Part shown: in pieces, positions 1 to 9,251 of the stretch
How positions within the stretch are numbered: position 1 is the first letter of the stretch
How the letters are laid out: every line of letters starts with the position of its first letter
Source of the DNA: Prevotella heparinolytica
GTDB taxonomy: Bacteria; Bacteroidota; Bacteroidia; Bacteroidales; Bacteroidaceae
NCBI RefSeq assembly: GCF_004342845.1
Contig: NZ_SLXB01000019.1
Coordinates: 1-64,000 of the forward strand
Reading direction: 5' to 3'
DNA: 64,000 bases
Translations under genes and position numbers: made by a program
The notes under the pieces: model-generated
Told to the model about the DNA's origin: nothing
What the model saw: the letters and a program-made list of their open reading frames with translations, nothing else
Databases searched by the model: none

Positions 1-69
1 ACAGCCTAAAAATCAAAAATATAGACTGCAGGTGAGCCAATATTGCTCAAAAACAAGAATGATAGAGAA

Positions 70-385
70 TGGGGTAAGGTTTTGCAGAGGTCTCATAATA
101 CTTTTCTCGCAGATTAGGGGTAGATATTAATCTGAACATTGTTTATTGTTCCACTTCCACTTGATTTAAATTTCCACTTTGCCGCCTTTCACACCAACCG
201 CCCAATCCTTCGTTTGACAGGTATAATCCTTTGTTGTACCAGACACAAGTGTTCAAGCTGTCAGACACAAGTGTCTGTCGCGTCAAACACAAGTGTCTGA
301 CAGAATAGATGCAGTCGTTTGATTTTCAATGATTTTTTGATAAGGAGCAAGACGCCGGCAAGGTTACTCACTTATGGCCTGTACT
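70..385 (+). repeat. Degenerate copy of the ~340-bp dispersed element
   Basis: This gene-free stretch aligns by eye, with gaps, to the elements at 30393-30732 (same orientation) and 48981-49324 (inverted). Shared pieces in the same order are AGATTAGGGG near 111-120, TTTGACAG...AATCCTTTGT at 213-233, the CACAAGTGT array at 240-302, and CGTTTGAT...CGCCGG near 315-358. The ends are too eroded to define terminal repeats or a target duplication. Positions 1-70 hold nothing I can identify. Confidence 0.5.
240..302. repeat. 22-bp phased palindrome array, word CAGACACAAGTGTCTG
   Basis: Three units begin at 240, 262 and 284, exactly 22 bp apart. Each carries CAGACAC-AA-GTGTCTG or a near match, that is 7-bp inverted arms around AA. 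The first unit has one damaged arm (GTGTTCA). The array lies downstream of the RluA-type gene, which is on the minus strand and ends at 464. Confidence 0.8.
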
Positions 386-463
386 TCTTCCGTGATATAT
401 TCTTTGAGAGAATTTTTGTGCTTTCGTCCGAGAATTCTTTTGTCCGCTTCACGAGTCTATTCT

Positions 464-2089
464 TTAAAATGTCGCTTTTTGGCTTATTTTCATTGTTTCC
501 CCGGTTGCGGGATGTGTAAACTCTAAGGTTTCGGCGTGCAGATACAATCGTTCGGCCTTTTTCCCATACAGTTCGTCTCCGATGATGGGACAATTCAGGC
601 CAAGCGGATGAGCGGCATGTACACGGAGTTGGTGAGTACGGCCGGTACGTGGATAGAAGGCAATACGGGTTTGTTTGTCGGTGCGCTCCAAGACCTCGAA
701 GTCTGTAATGGCAGGCTTGCCGTGTTGTGCATGTACCATTTGCCGGGGGCGGTCAAAAGGGTTCAAACAAAGAGGAAGCTCAATGGTTCCGCGGTCTGTT
801 CGCACTGTCCCGTCAAGCAAAGCGATATAACGCTTGTTGATGAGGCGGTTCTTGAATTGAGCCTGCAAATCCCGATGTATATGTTTGGTTTTGGCAATTA
901 ACAACAAGCCTGAGGTAGCCATGTCGAGTCGGTGAACCAGCAAGGGACCGTCGGCATCCGGATATTGTTTGCGTATCAGGCTGAATATGGAGGAAACGTC
1001 TTCCTTACCCGGTACGGACAACATGCCTGCCGGTTTGTCTACTACCAGTAGCCACTGGTCCTCGTAAACAATCTCCGGATTTTTATCTTGTGCCTGCATC
1101 TCTTTCAACATGGGGTTCTCCTCAACCTGTAATCCTTGCAACATGTGGTTCAGAATGGGTTCGCATTTCCCTTTGCATGCAGGGTAGTATTGACCATGAT
1201 GGCGTATTTCTGTCTTCGGGGAATCTCCCCACCAGAATTCAGCCATAGCGAGCGGCTTCCATCCATGCAGATAGGCTTGCTGCAATAATTTGGGGGCAGC
1301 GCATTCGCCCGCACCGGCCGGAGGAGTCTTATGTACGGTTTCTTCGAATATCTCGCAGAGGTTCTTATACTCTCCACGCCGGTTCAATATCTTGAATTGT
1401 GCGAATAGCTCTTGCTGCAATATGGCGGAACGCCTTTTGCGTTCCGCTTTTAAATTCCGTATCTGTTTTAATTGACTTTCGGCCTGTGTTTGCAAAATGG
1501 CTGTTCTTTCTTTCCAAGCACGTTCCAACCGTTTGTATTCAGCTTTTTGGAATTGACTTTCACGTATCAGTGAGGCTTCTTCCTGTGCGTCCGTCATGCC
1601 TGATTTCCTGCGATGCTCTCTTTTTGCTTTGGCTTCTTTTAGTTCTGCCTTTGCCTGAGTCAATGCCTTTTGCCCGGCTTGAATGTTCTGGTTCAGCTCA
1701 GCCAGCAACCGGGTGTAGCTTTCATCCTCTTCCAGCAACTTGATGTTTCGATTAATGGCAGAGATGTTTTCTTCTTCTATTCTGAAGAATCCTTGCGGTT
1801 GCAGAAAATCATATATAGGCGGCACGAAGTAGGAGTGTTGGTTCCGTCCGGCCAATATGCCCGAAAAGGCTGCTAAAAAGCCGATCTCGTTTTCCTTGGT
1901 TTGCACGACAAGCACACCGAACATTTTACCTTTGCTCAACTCTTCCTGCCATTCAGACTGTCCGTTGAGATAACTCTGTACTTCTTGCGCGGCCAGTATG
2001 CATAAAGGGTGCGGTGTGTAGCAGAAAGGATAGGTAAACCTTTCCGGAAGCGGAATGTTGGCGATGGGGGTAGAGAAAGAATGGAGCAT
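464..2089 (-). CDS. RluA-family pseudouridine synthase with long N-terminal extension
   Basis: Isomerises uridine to pseudouridine in structured RNA, probably rRNA. The C-terminal ~200 of 541 residues form the catalytic domain: the RluA signature HRLDMATSG carries the catalytic Asp at about residue 389, followed by a RTGRTHQLRVH segment. The first ~330 residues are not the usual S4 domain. They contain a Lys/Glu/Gln-rich, probably coiled-coil stretch (about 125-230) and a WWGDSP/YYPACKGKC segment (about 285-310). Long RluA proteins of this form occur in Bacteroides, from memory; the RNA target cannot be told from sequence. It is the last gene of a minus-strand run. Confidence 0.88.
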   Translation of the reverse strand: MLHSFSTPIANIPLPERFTYPFCYTPHPLCILAAQEVQSYLNGQSEWQEELSKGKMFGVLVVQTKENEIGFLAAFSGILAGRNQHSYFVPPIYDFLQPQGFFRIEEENISAINRNIKLLEEDESYTRLLAELNQNIQAGQKALTQAKAELKEAKAKREHRRKSGMTDAQEEASLIRESQFQKAEYKRLERAWKERTAILQTQAESQLKQIRNLKAERKRRSAILQQELFAQFKILNRRGEYKNLCEIFEETVHKTPPAGAGECAAPKLLQQAYLHGWKPLAMAEFWWGDSPKTEIRHHGQYYPACKGKCEPILNHMLQGLQVEENPMLKEMQAQDKNPEIVYEDQWLLVVDKPAGMLSVPGKEDVSSIFSLIRKQYPDADGPLLVHRLDMATSGLLLIAKTKHIHRDLQAQFKNRLINKRYIALLDGTVRTDRGTIELPLCLNPFDRPRQMVHAQHGKPAITDFEVLERTDKQTRIAFYPRTGRTHQLRVHAAHPLGLNCPIIGDELYGKKAERLYLHAETLEFTHPATGETMKISQKATF

Positions 2090-2132
2090 AACGATATATA
2101 AAAAGACTGCCTCTGTGCAGGGAATGATTTTT

Positions 2133-2291
2133 CTATTCTTGTTTCTTTTTAGTAGAGGAAATCTCTTGTTGCCGTGGTTTTAGGGCAGATAGGATACGTG
2201 CTTTCTTTTTTCCGTATTTGCGTTCCTTTTCCCATGCGGATTTTCGGGCCTGATATTGCTCCATCTGCTTTTCGAGGTAATTGTCTGCCAT
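2133..2291 (-). CDS. Small basic conserved protein (52 aa)
   Basis: An open frame of 52 codons starting MADNYLEKQMEQYQARKSAW and ending in a Lys/Gln tail. It is about one-third charged (Lys, Arg, Glu) and has no signal peptide or membrane segment; it looks helical. It sits 43 bp upstream of the RluA-type gene on the same strand, so the two may be cotranscribed. Similar 50-residue proteins are common in Bacteroides from memory. No function is known to me; nucleic-acid association is only suggested by its charge. Confidence 0.65.
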   Translation of the reverse strand: MADNYLEKQMEQYQARKSAWEKERKYGKKKARILSALKPRQQEISSTKKKQE

Positions 2292-2366
2292 AAGACTTCT
2301 TGATTTTTTAAAAGTTTACAGTTGAAACAGCAAAGGGGGTGTCAACATTCTTCATGATATTCTTTT

Positions 2367-2434
2367 AGACACGAATTATCTGTCTCTTGCGGGTTTTGTC
2401 AGTGGAAACCGCATTAATCCAAGGAGCCGTGTCT
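2367..2434. other. Nested inverted repeat upstream of the 52-aa gene
   Basis: Outer arms AGACACG (2367-2373) and CGTGTCT (2428-2434) enclose an inner imperfect pair GCGGGTTTT (2389-2397) and GGAAACCGC (2404-2412). On the minus strand it lies between the end of the glycine-zipper lipoprotein gene and the 52-aa gene. It could be a weak terminator (AAAAGAAT follows) or a structured leader. Confidence 0.35.
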
Positions 2435-2476
2435 GATATTATATCATAACACAGGATACTTTTTTTTGTCACACCC

Positions 2477-3160
2477 TTATCGTTGCGTGGGTAATGAAAA
2501 TTCCTGCCAGTCATACTCTTCTCCATATTCATTGGCCACGGCAATGTGCAGGGTAATATTTCCTGTCTTTATACGCTCTCCGGCACGGATGGTCGCCGTG
2601 TACTTCACTCCGTTACGAGGTGTAATTTGCTCTATCATGACGGAAGGGGAAATGTAGATGCGTTTCATTCCGGATACTTCAGTCACCAGCGGAACCACAT
2701 TGTAGGCGGTTTCAGTACCTTCGTTCATGATTTCAAAAATCACTTTACTGCTCTCGCCCGAATGGATGATGTGGTCACGGCTGTCATCAATGAAGCGTAT
2801 GTTTCGTATCTTCAGATACTTGTCGGCTATGGGTTTCCGGTATATTTCAGATTGTGGAGAGTCCGGTTGCGTCCTTTCTATCCTATATGCATATTCCTCT
2901 TGTCTTTGGGGAGCAGTGGCGGCATTGGCAATGGCAGCTCCGGCAATGGTTCCGATAATGGTTCCAATGGCCGAACCTCGATAACTGCCCCTCCATCCTC
3001 CACTGCTTTCACCTATTAGTCCGCCGATGGCACCACCTACATTTCCTCCAATGGCAGCTCCGGTCAATACGGCATTAGGGTTGCCGGTTGCCGTCCGGCT
3101 TGTTTCGCATCCGCTACATATCACGATTAATGCCAGTACTCCTATAAAAAACTTGTTCAT
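2477..3160 (-). CDS. Glycine-zipper lipoprotein
   Basis: A 227-aa predicted lipoprotein. Translation is taken from the Met at 3160, which directly begins a signal peptide ending in a lipobox (VICSGC, Cys18); the longer frame upstream lacks any such feature. Residues about 30-75 are a Gly/Ala-rich glycine zipper (AAIGGNVGGAIGGLIG, then SAIGTIIGTIAGAA), a motif that inserts in or packs against membranes. The C-terminal half resembles a beta-sandwich with a segment on extracellular-like 'SGESSKVIFEIMNEGTETAY'. It follows the M48 protease gene by 76 bp on the same strand, so a joint envelope role is plausible. Confidence 0.75.
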   Translation of the reverse strand: MNKFFIGVLALIVICSGCETSRTATGNPNAVLTGAAIGGNVGGAIGGLIGESSGGWRGSYRGSAIGTIIGTIAGAAIANAATAPQRQEEYAYRIERTQPDSPQSEIYRKPIADKYLKIRNIRFIDDSRDHIIHSGESSKVIFEIMNEGTETAYNVVPLVTEVSGMKRIYISPSVMIEQITPRNGVKYTATIRAGERIKTGNITLHIAVANEYGEEYDWQEFSLPTQR

Positions 3161-3236
3161 ATAGATATCTCTTCCTGTTTTGTTATAATTAAGAAGAACG
3201 TGTTTCAAAGCCGCATTCTTCCATGAAGATAGACGC

Positions 3237-4028
3237 TTATTTGTATTTTGCCTTGATTTCTGGCAATGCTTTCTGTATATCGCTGATTCGGCGGGCGTCA
3301 CTGGGGTGGGTACTCATCAGTTCTGGCACTTTGGCAGTGCTGCCTGAGGACATTTTCTGCCAAAACTTGACGGCAACATCCGGATTGTAGCCGGCCATTC
3401 GCATAAAAATCAGTCCCATATAGTCTGCTTCCAATTCGTGTTTACGGGAGAAAGGCAACATGACTCCATATTGTGCACCTACACCGTACACCTGATTGGC
3501 AATTGTTTGTATGGCGGCACTCTTTTGCGAGAGTGACAGGCTAAGTATTTGTGAGCCATATTGTGCCAATATCTGTTGGCTCATGCGTTCATTGCTGTGT
3601 TTTGCCACGGCGTGGGCCACCTCATGGCCGATAACCACGGCCAGTTCGTCATCGGAGGAAACTATTTTCATCAATCCCTCATATACCACAATCTTTCCGC
3701 CTGGCATGCAGAAAGCGTTTATCTGTCCGTCCCTTACCAGATTAAATTCCCATGCAAAATTTTTCACTTCTTCAGCCAATCCGTTCTGTCTCAAGTATTG
3801 CTCGGTAGCTGCTGCAATCCTTTTTCCCACGCGTGTCACCATTGCCGCTTGTTGGACCGATGCCGACTTCGGGGCGGTTTTCATATAATCCTTATATTGG
3901 GTCAGGCTGGAAGTCAACACTTCCTGATCCGATACCAAAAGTACCTGCTTCCGCCCGGTCACAGGGACAGAACCGCATCCTGCCAACATGAGCAGAGAAA
4001 CGATTATTAAAGAGATTTGTTTCTTCAT
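3237..4028 (-). CDS. M48-family zinc metalloprotease, lipoprotein
   Basis: Peptidase of the M48 (HtpX/BepA/LoiP-like) group, likely tethered to the periplasmic face of a membrane. With the start at 4028 the 263-aa product opens with a lipoprotein signal (LMLAGC, Cys18). The zinc motif HEVAH has His135, Glu136 and His139, and the third ligand Glu201 sits in HELEADYMG. There are no further membrane segments, which separates it from HtpX. Family members such as BepA and LoiP handle misassembled outer-membrane proteins; that role here is inference. The glycine-zipper lipoprotein gene follows downstream. Confidence 0.88.
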   Translation of the reverse strand: MKKQISLIIVSLLMLAGCGSVPVTGRKQVLLVSDQEVLTSSLTQYKDYMKTAPKSASVQQAAMVTRVGKRIAAATEQYLRQNGLAEEVKNFAWEFNLVRDGQINAFCMPGGKIVVYEGLMKIVSSDDELAVVIGHEVAHAVAKHSNERMSQQILAQYGSQILSLSLSQKSAAIQTIANQVYGVGAQYGVMLPFSRKHELEADYMGLIFMRMAGYNPDVAVKFWQKMSSGSTAKVPELMSTHPSDARRISDIQKALPEIKAKYK

Positions 4029-4176
4029 ATCATTTGTCTTTGTTGTTTGATGATGCAAAGGTAGAGAAAGTATTGGAAAGGTTGTTCTGTTTTTCGTAAC
4101 TTCTTTCCTCCGGAGCAGATAGAATATTGAAAATAACAGGATATGTCGAAAGTGAAAGGGAGAGGAGATTATAATA

Positions 4177-4251
4177 TTCAGGTGCAGATTCCACCGATTA
4201 TCACGCTTTCTCTAAATAAGCTCCGTGAATCCGGCGTAATCTGCACCTGAA
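4177..4251. terminator. Long intergenic hairpin
   Basis: A perfect 14-bp inverted repeat (TTCAGGTGCAGATT at 4177-4190, its complement at 4238-4251) continues inward imperfectly (CCGATTATCACG against CGTGAATCCGG). It lies after galK and before the M48 gene, both on the minus strand, so it is placed to end the gal operon. The inner arms resemble the hairpin at 20003-20079. Confidence 0.55.
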
Positions 4252-4307
4252 AAGAAGTGATAAGGTGTTTTTGACGCACCTTTATTATCGAAGATTAAAT
4301 AAATCTT

Positions 4308-5462
4308 TTATTCCAATCTGCGAGCACCATCGCTGATGACCACATCATAGATCTTCGGACTTCTGCCGAATTTCTTCTTGAATTCTTCTTTGGCTTTCTC
4401 GATGAATGTGGTGTACAATTCATTTTTCACCAAGTTGATGGTGCAACCGCCGAATCCGCCACCCATTACGCGTGAACCGGTGACACCGCAGTCAAAGGCA
4501 AGGTTGTTCAAGAAATCGAGTTCTTCGCAGCTCACTTCATACAATTTACTCATGCCTTGGTGGGTTTCATACATCTTCTGGCCTACGGTTTCGTAATCAC
4601 CTTTTTCCAAAGCATCGCATACATCAAGTACACGTTGAATCTCTTCTATGACATATTCTGCGCGCATGTAATCTTCTGCACTGATGTCTTCTTTCGACTC
4701 TTGGAGCATTTCCATCGTTACGTCACGCAGGAACTCTACGTGCGGATGTTTTTTTTGGACTACGGCAACGGCTGCTTCGCAACTTTGGCGACGTTTATTG
4801 TAGGCAGAAGATGCCAATTCGTGTTTCACCACAGAATCGACAAGTACCAGACGGTAGCCTTGTGGGTCAAATGGGAAATATTGATATTCCAATGAACGGC
4901 AATCTAAACGGATGAGGCTGCCTTTTTTTCCGAATACAGAAGCAAATTGATCCATGATGCCGCAATTCACGCCACAGTAGTTGTGCTCGGTGGCTTGTCC
5001 CACTTTTGCCAATTCGAATTTATCGATTTTGTTTTCACCGAATAAATCGTTCAATGCAAAAGCGTATGTGCTTTCCAAAGCAGCAGAAGAGGACATTCCT
5101 GCACCCAAAGGTACATCACCGGCAAAGGCTGTATTGAAACCTTTAACGTCTACACCTCTCTTTATCATTTCCCGACATACACCGAAAATATATCTTGCCC
5201 AACTTGCACGAGGTATATCCTCTTCGTTCAGACCAAACTCTACATAATCTTTCAAGTCGATGGAGTAAGCCTTCACCGTATTGGTGCCATTGGGCTTTAA
5301 TTCTGCAATCATTCCCTTGTCAATAGCTCCGGGGAATACAAACCCACCGTTATAATCTGTGTGCTCACCGATAAGGTTGATGCGACCCGGAGATGCATAG
5401 ACAGCTCCTGTTGTTCCGTCAAAATGCTTGATGAAACGACTTCTTACGTATTCTATATCCAT
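4308..5462 (-). CDS. galK: Galactokinase
   Basis: Phosphorylates alpha-D-galactose to galactose-1-phosphate, the first committed Leloir step, in the cytoplasm. The 384-aa protein is a typical GHMP kinase. The galactose signature GRINLIGEHTDYNGGFVFP is near residue 26, the ATP-binding PLGAGMSSSAALE near residue 118, and motif 3 GGGFGGCTINLV near residue 340. It is the third gene of a minus-strand galM-transporter-galK operon, 40 bp after the transporter. No galT or galE is in this operon, so those must be elsewhere. Confidence 0.96.
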   Translation of the reverse strand: MDIEYVRSRFIKHFDGTTGAVYASPGRINLIGEHTDYNGGFVFPGAIDKGMIAELKPNGTNTVKAYSIDLKDYVEFGLNEEDIPRASWARYIFGVCREMIKRGVDVKGFNTAFAGDVPLGAGMSSSAALESTYAFALNDLFGENKIDKFELAKVGQATEHNYCGVNCGIMDQFASVFGKKGSLIRLDCRSLEYQYFPFDPQGYRLVLVDSVVKHELASSAYNKRRQSCEAAVAVVQKKHPHVEFLRDVTMEMLQESKEDISAEDYMRAEYVIEEIQRVLDVCDALEKGDYETVGQKMYETHQGMSKLYEVSCEELDFLNNLAFDCGVTGSRVMGGGFGGCTINLVKNELYTTFIEKAKEEFKKKFGRSPKIYDVVISDGARRLE

Positions 5463-5502
5463 GATATTTATATTTTATAAGGTGAATATTTTTTCTTTTC
5501 AC

Positions 5503-6813
5503 TTATTCCACCGGAATGTCTTTATTGACATTCTTGCAACCTATCAAACCGTAGAACAGTAGATATGCCAGAGCGGCAATGATAACCCAATAGCTAGGCA
5601 TGAAACCTGCTATATCGGCCACCCAATTCTGAATGACAGGCAAGATACCTCCACCACATACCAATACCATGAACAGACCGGAAGCAGCGGCCAGATATTT
5701 ACCTAACCCTTCTACTGCAAGATTGAAGATTCCGCCCCACATGATAGAAGTGCAAAGACCCACTAGTACTAAATACATGGCGTTGATGGGTACTTCTGCA
5801 AGTCCGAAAGACAAACCTCCGGTTTCACTTTGTTGAAGTACCGGCAGATTGACAAACGAACCTATTGATGAGAAGATGGCAAGAAATACTAAAATCAGAC
5901 CTAATGCAGATGTGAAAATGAGCATGGCTCTACTGGATACTTTTGCACCCAATGAAACACCTGCCAAGCGACCGATCAACATAAGAAACCAATATGTTCC
6001 TACAACAAAACCGGAGATAGTGGAAGGAATGCCGGCTCCTCCTTTTTCAATAGGGTCGGTCAGGAACAGGTTCAACGTACCCGGTACGCCTACCTCAACA
6101 CCTACATATACAAAGATTGCGATAGCGCCCAATACGAAATGGCGGAACTTCAACGCTCCGGCCATTAGTTTGCCGATAGGTTCAGTGGTTGTTGCAGCAT
6201 TGGGTTCCGGTATGGGTACGAACAAGAGAACAAAGAATGCAAAAGCAAATACAGCCATTGCAGTATACATTACAGGGAATATCTGAGAGATTGTGGCTTT
6301 TTCGATGGAACCGGCGATCAGGATACCTACAAACATAGGAGTGATAGTGGCCATTACAGAGTTGAAAGATCCACCAACTTGGATAAGCTGGTTTCCTTTT
6401 TTGCCTTCACCGCCGAGTTTGTTCAACATTGGGTTGACCACCGTATTGAGCAAGCACATGGAGAAACCGGCAATGAATGCACCGATCAGATATACTGCGA
6501 ACGCTGCCTCAGGGCTGGCATGGCCGGACAAATATTGAACACCTACACCGATAAAGCCGACAGCTACTGCTATCAATGCTGTTTTCTTATATCCTACTCG
6601 TTGTAATAAAATGCCGCTTGGTATTCCCATCACTGCATATGCGATGAAGTTACCGAAGTTACCCAACATTCCTAATGCGTTGGATACTGAAAACTGATTT
6701 TTCAGTACAATTCCCATAGGGGCGGCAAGGTTGGTAACAAATGAGATCATACCAAAAAGGAAGATCATCGTGATAATTGCGATGAGTTTACCATTCTGTT
6801 TTTGTTGTGTCAT
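5503..6813 (-). CDS. MFS hexose transporter (GluP/FucP-type)
   Basis: A 436-aa integral membrane protein of the major facilitator superfamily with about 12 hydrophobic segments, starting with one at residues 10-30. Its sequence (GFSMCLLNTVVNPMLNKLGG, and paired halves) fits the fucose-galactose/glucose-proton symporter branch. Its place between galM and galK in one operon argues that it imports galactose (or glucose) across the inner membrane. Spacing is 42 bp to galM and 40 bp to galK. Confidence 0.88.
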   Translation of the reverse strand: MTQQKQNGKLIAIITMIFLFGMISFVTNLAAPMGIVLKNQFSVSNALGMLGNFGNFIAYAVMGIPSGILLQRVGYKKTALIAVAVGFIGVGVQYLSGHASPEAAFAVYLIGAFIAGFSMCLLNTVVNPMLNKLGGEGKKGNQLIQVGGSFNSVMATITPMFVGILIAGSIEKATISQIFPVMYTAMAVFAFAFFVLLFVPIPEPNAATTTEPIGKLMAGALKFRHFVLGAIAIFVYVGVEVGVPGTLNLFLTDPIEKGGAGIPSTISGFVVGTYWFLMLIGRLAGVSLGAKVSSRAMLIFTSALGLILVFLAIFSSIGSFVNLPVLQQSETGGLSFGLAEVPINAMYLVLVGLCTSIMWGGIFNLAVEGLGKYLAAASGLFMVLVCGGGILPVIQNWVADIAGFMPSYWVIIAALAYLLFYGLIGCKNVNKDIPVE

Positions 6814-6855
6814 GGTTTCTTTAAAATTATAAGTTTATAAATTAGGTTAGTTATT

Positions 6856-7956
6856 TCATTCTTGTACGCCGAATTTGTAGATGGTTACCTGTTGGTATTC
6901 ATCGCCCGGCAGCAAGATGGCTGATGGGAAATGGGCCTTGTTGGGTGTGTCGGGGAAGCATTGAGCTTCAAAGCAAACGGCACTTCTGGCAGGGAATGTA
7001 GCTCTGTGGGCGCCTTCGAACCCATTAAGCCAGTTGCCGGTATAGAGTTGGACACCGTTTTCCGTTGTATATACTTCCATCGTTCGTCCGCTATCGGGGT
7101 CGGTACAGGTGGCTGCCAAACTCAATTCTCCGCTTTCTGTTTTATTCAGAACATAGCAATGGTCGTAGCCGCTGCCATTTACCAATTGCCCGAATTTTCC
7201 ATCAATCCTTTCTCCAATGGCATGAGGAGTGCGGAAATCCATAGGCGTATCTTCGACCTTTAATATCTCTCCCGTAGGAATAGATACTTCGTCGATAGGA
7301 ACATAAAAATCGGCGTTGATGGTGATGATATGATTCAGAACGGTAGGAGAGGGGGTGGCTATGCCGGCAAGATTGAAGAAAGCATGATTGGTCAGATTCA
7401 CGATGGTGGCTTTGTCCGTAGTGGCTCGGTATTCTATTACCAAAGCATTGGTTTCGTCTTCGAGACGATATGTCATTTCTACTTTCAAATTGCCGGGAAA
7501 ATCTTCTTCTCCGTCCACAGAGGTGTAATTAAAGATAACAGTAGACTGATCGGGTTGTACGGCATCCCATACACGAGTATGGAAACCGGTTGGTCCACCA
7601 TGCAATGAGTTGGGACCGTTGTTGATTGTCAATTGGTGTTCCTCACCATACAATGTAAACTTACCTTTAGCTATGCGATTGCCGTAGCGGCCGATGGTAG
7701 TGTTCAAAAAAGGTTCCGGACTATTGACTACGTGCTCGATGCTATCGTGTCCTAAAACTACGTTGGCATATTTCCCTGCTTTGTCGGGAACCATAATGGA
7801 AAGTATTGCACAGCCGTAATTGGTCACTGCTACTTCCATGCCCTGCGCATTTTTCAGGATGAACAAATCGGTTTTTTTGCTATTGATATTTTTTTGAAAT
7901 TTATTTCTGTCCAGACCGGACAGATTGTTTTCTGTTGGAGTGTTCATCATATTCAT
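6856..7956 (-). CDS. galM: Aldose 1-epimerase (galactose mutarotase)
   Basis: Interconverts the alpha and beta anomers of galactose so that galactokinase receives the alpha form. The 366-aa protein has the GalM features: NRIAKGKF near residue 95, the catalytic His in NLTNHAFFNLAG near residue 190, and the C-terminal GVQLYTGNW and FEAQCFPDTPN segments with the catalytic Glu region. It has no signal peptide in this start, so it is cytoplasmic. It is the first gene of the gal operon; the Met at 7956 is used, although a Met two codons on would also do. Confidence 0.94.
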   Translation of the reverse strand: MNMMNTPTENNLSGLDRNKFQKNINSKKTDLFILKNAQGMEVAVTNYGCAILSIMVPDKAGKYANVVLGHDSIEHVVNSPEPFLNTTIGRYGNRIAKGKFTLYGEEHQLTINNGPNSLHGGPTGFHTRVWDAVQPDQSTVIFNYTSVDGEEDFPGNLKVEMTYRLEDETNALVIEYRATTDKATIVNLTNHAFFNLAGIATPSPTVLNHIITINADFYVPIDEVSIPTGEILKVEDTPMDFRTPHAIGERIDGKFGQLVNGSGYDHCYVLNKTESGELSLAATCTDPDSGRTMEVYTTENGVQLYTGNWLNGFEGAHRATFPARSAVCFEAQCFPDTPNKAHFPSAILLPGDEYQQVTIYKFGVQE

Positions 7957-7975
7957 GGCTGATTTAAATTTCTTG

Positions 7976-8000
7976 CAAATAAAAAGAAATTCTTTTGTTC
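7976..8000 (-). promoter_or_regulatory. Possible gal operon promoter
   Basis: Reading the minus strand, TTTATTTG (7976-7983, one base off TAnnTTTG) is preceded by a TTGG about 19 bp upstream (near 8003-8006). This would start transcription a few bases before galM. One mismatch in each box makes this tentative. Confidence 0.35.
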
Positions 8001-8084
8001 TCCCAAGTAATTGAGAGGAAATATAGAAAGCATTTTAGGAAAGTTTAGCGTTTTGTTAATAGAATGCAATTCGGTATTTTTTTG

Positions 8085-8092
8085 TAAATTTG
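8085..8092 (+). promoter_or_regulatory. -7 element upstream of manA
   Basis: TAAATTTG matches the Bacteroidota -7 consensus TAnnTTTG, 55 bp ahead of the manA start. No well-placed TTTG box is seen 19-21 bp upstream, so only half of the promoter is supported. Confidence 0.45.
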
Positions 8093-8146
8093 TCCCCGTA
8101 ATCTAAAAAACACATCATTAACAGAATGTTTTAATTATAACAACAA

Positions 8147-9118
8147 ATGTATCCTCTTAAATTTGAGCCTATTCTGAAGCAAACACTTTGGGGGGGCGAC
8201 AAGATTATTCCATTCAAACATTTGAATGATAACCTCGCTAATGTAGGTGAGAGTTGGGAAGTTTCGGCGGTAGAAGGTAGTGAGTCAATAGTGGCTAATG
8301 GCGCCGACAAGGGGCTGACACTATCTGAAATGGTCAGAAAGTATAAGGAAGAATTGGTTGGTGAAGCCAACTATGCTCGTTTTGGTTCTAAATTTCCTTT
8401 GTTGATAAAGTTTATTGATGCTAAGCTGGACTTGTCAATTCAGGTACATCCGGGTGATGAATTGGCAAAGAAACGTCACAATAGCTTTGGTAAAAATGAA
8501 ATGTGGTATGTCATTTCCGCGGACAAGGATGCGAAATTGATTTCAGGTTTCTCCGAACAAATCACCCCGAAAGAATATAAGGAGAGAGTGTATAACGGTA
8601 CATTTGCCGAGGTGCTGCAGACTTGTGCTATTAAACCCGGCGATGTTTTTTATGTTCCGGCTGGCCGTGTGCATGGAATAGGAGCGGGAGCTTTTGTGGC
8701 TGAAATTCAGCAGACGTCTGATATAACTTATCGTATTTTTGATTATAATCGCAAGGATAAAGACGGTAATTTAAGGGAGTTGCACACCGGACAGGCTATG
8801 GATGCCATCAATTTTGCAGATGTGCAAGACGATTTTCGTACGGAATACGAATTGGGGCAGAATGAACCGGTAGAAATAGTGGCAAGCCCATACTTCACGA
8901 CCTCTGTATATGATATGACAGAAGAAATTACTTGTGATTATTCTGAATTAGACTCATTTGTCATATTCATATGCGTGGAAGGTGCTTGCCGCATTGTGGA
9001 CGATGAAAAGAATGAACTTTTCATGCAGGCCGGTGAAACGGTTTTGCTTCCGGCTACTACGCAAGAAGTAACAATTATTCCTGAAGGTACAGTGAAGATG
9101 CTTGAGACGTATGTCTGA
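8147..9118 (+). CDS. manA: Type I mannose-6-phosphate isomerase
   Basis: Interconverts mannose-6-phosphate and fructose-6-phosphate; zinc-dependent and cytoplasmic. The 323-aa length fits the short class I PMI seen in Firmicutes and Bacteroidota. Zinc and active-site segments are visible: IQVHPGDELAKK near residue 98, GKNEMWYVI near 115, and AGRVHGIGAG near 172. It also may feed GDP-sugar synthesis for surface glycans. It is a single gene, divergent from the gal operon and convergent with the histidine kinase gene 740 bp away. Confidence 0.95.
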   Translation: MYPLKFEPILKQTLWGGDKIIPFKHLNDNLANVGESWEVSAVEGSESIVANGADKGLTLSEMVRKYKEELVGEANYARFGSKFPLLIKFIDAKLDLSIQVHPGDELAKKRHNSFGKNEMWYVISADKDAKLISGFSEQITPKEYKERVYNGTFAEVLQTCAIKPGDVFYVPAGRVHGIGAGAFVAEIQQTSDITYRIFDYNRKDKDGNLRELHTGQAMDAINFADVQDDFRTEYELGQNEPVEIVASPYFTTSVYDMTEEITCDYSELDSFVIFICVEGACRIVDDEKNELFMQAGETVLLPATTQEVTIIPEGTVKMLETYV

Positions 9119-9251
9119 GTTTATTAGATGCTGTATTGTTTTTGTGTTGATGAGTTGGAGGACATAGGGTTCTTAAGAAGTCGGTCTTTCGGATCATTCA
9201 ACGTGTCCCCTTTTGCAATTGTGTAAATGTAAACCTGCGTTTGAGCCAGTT

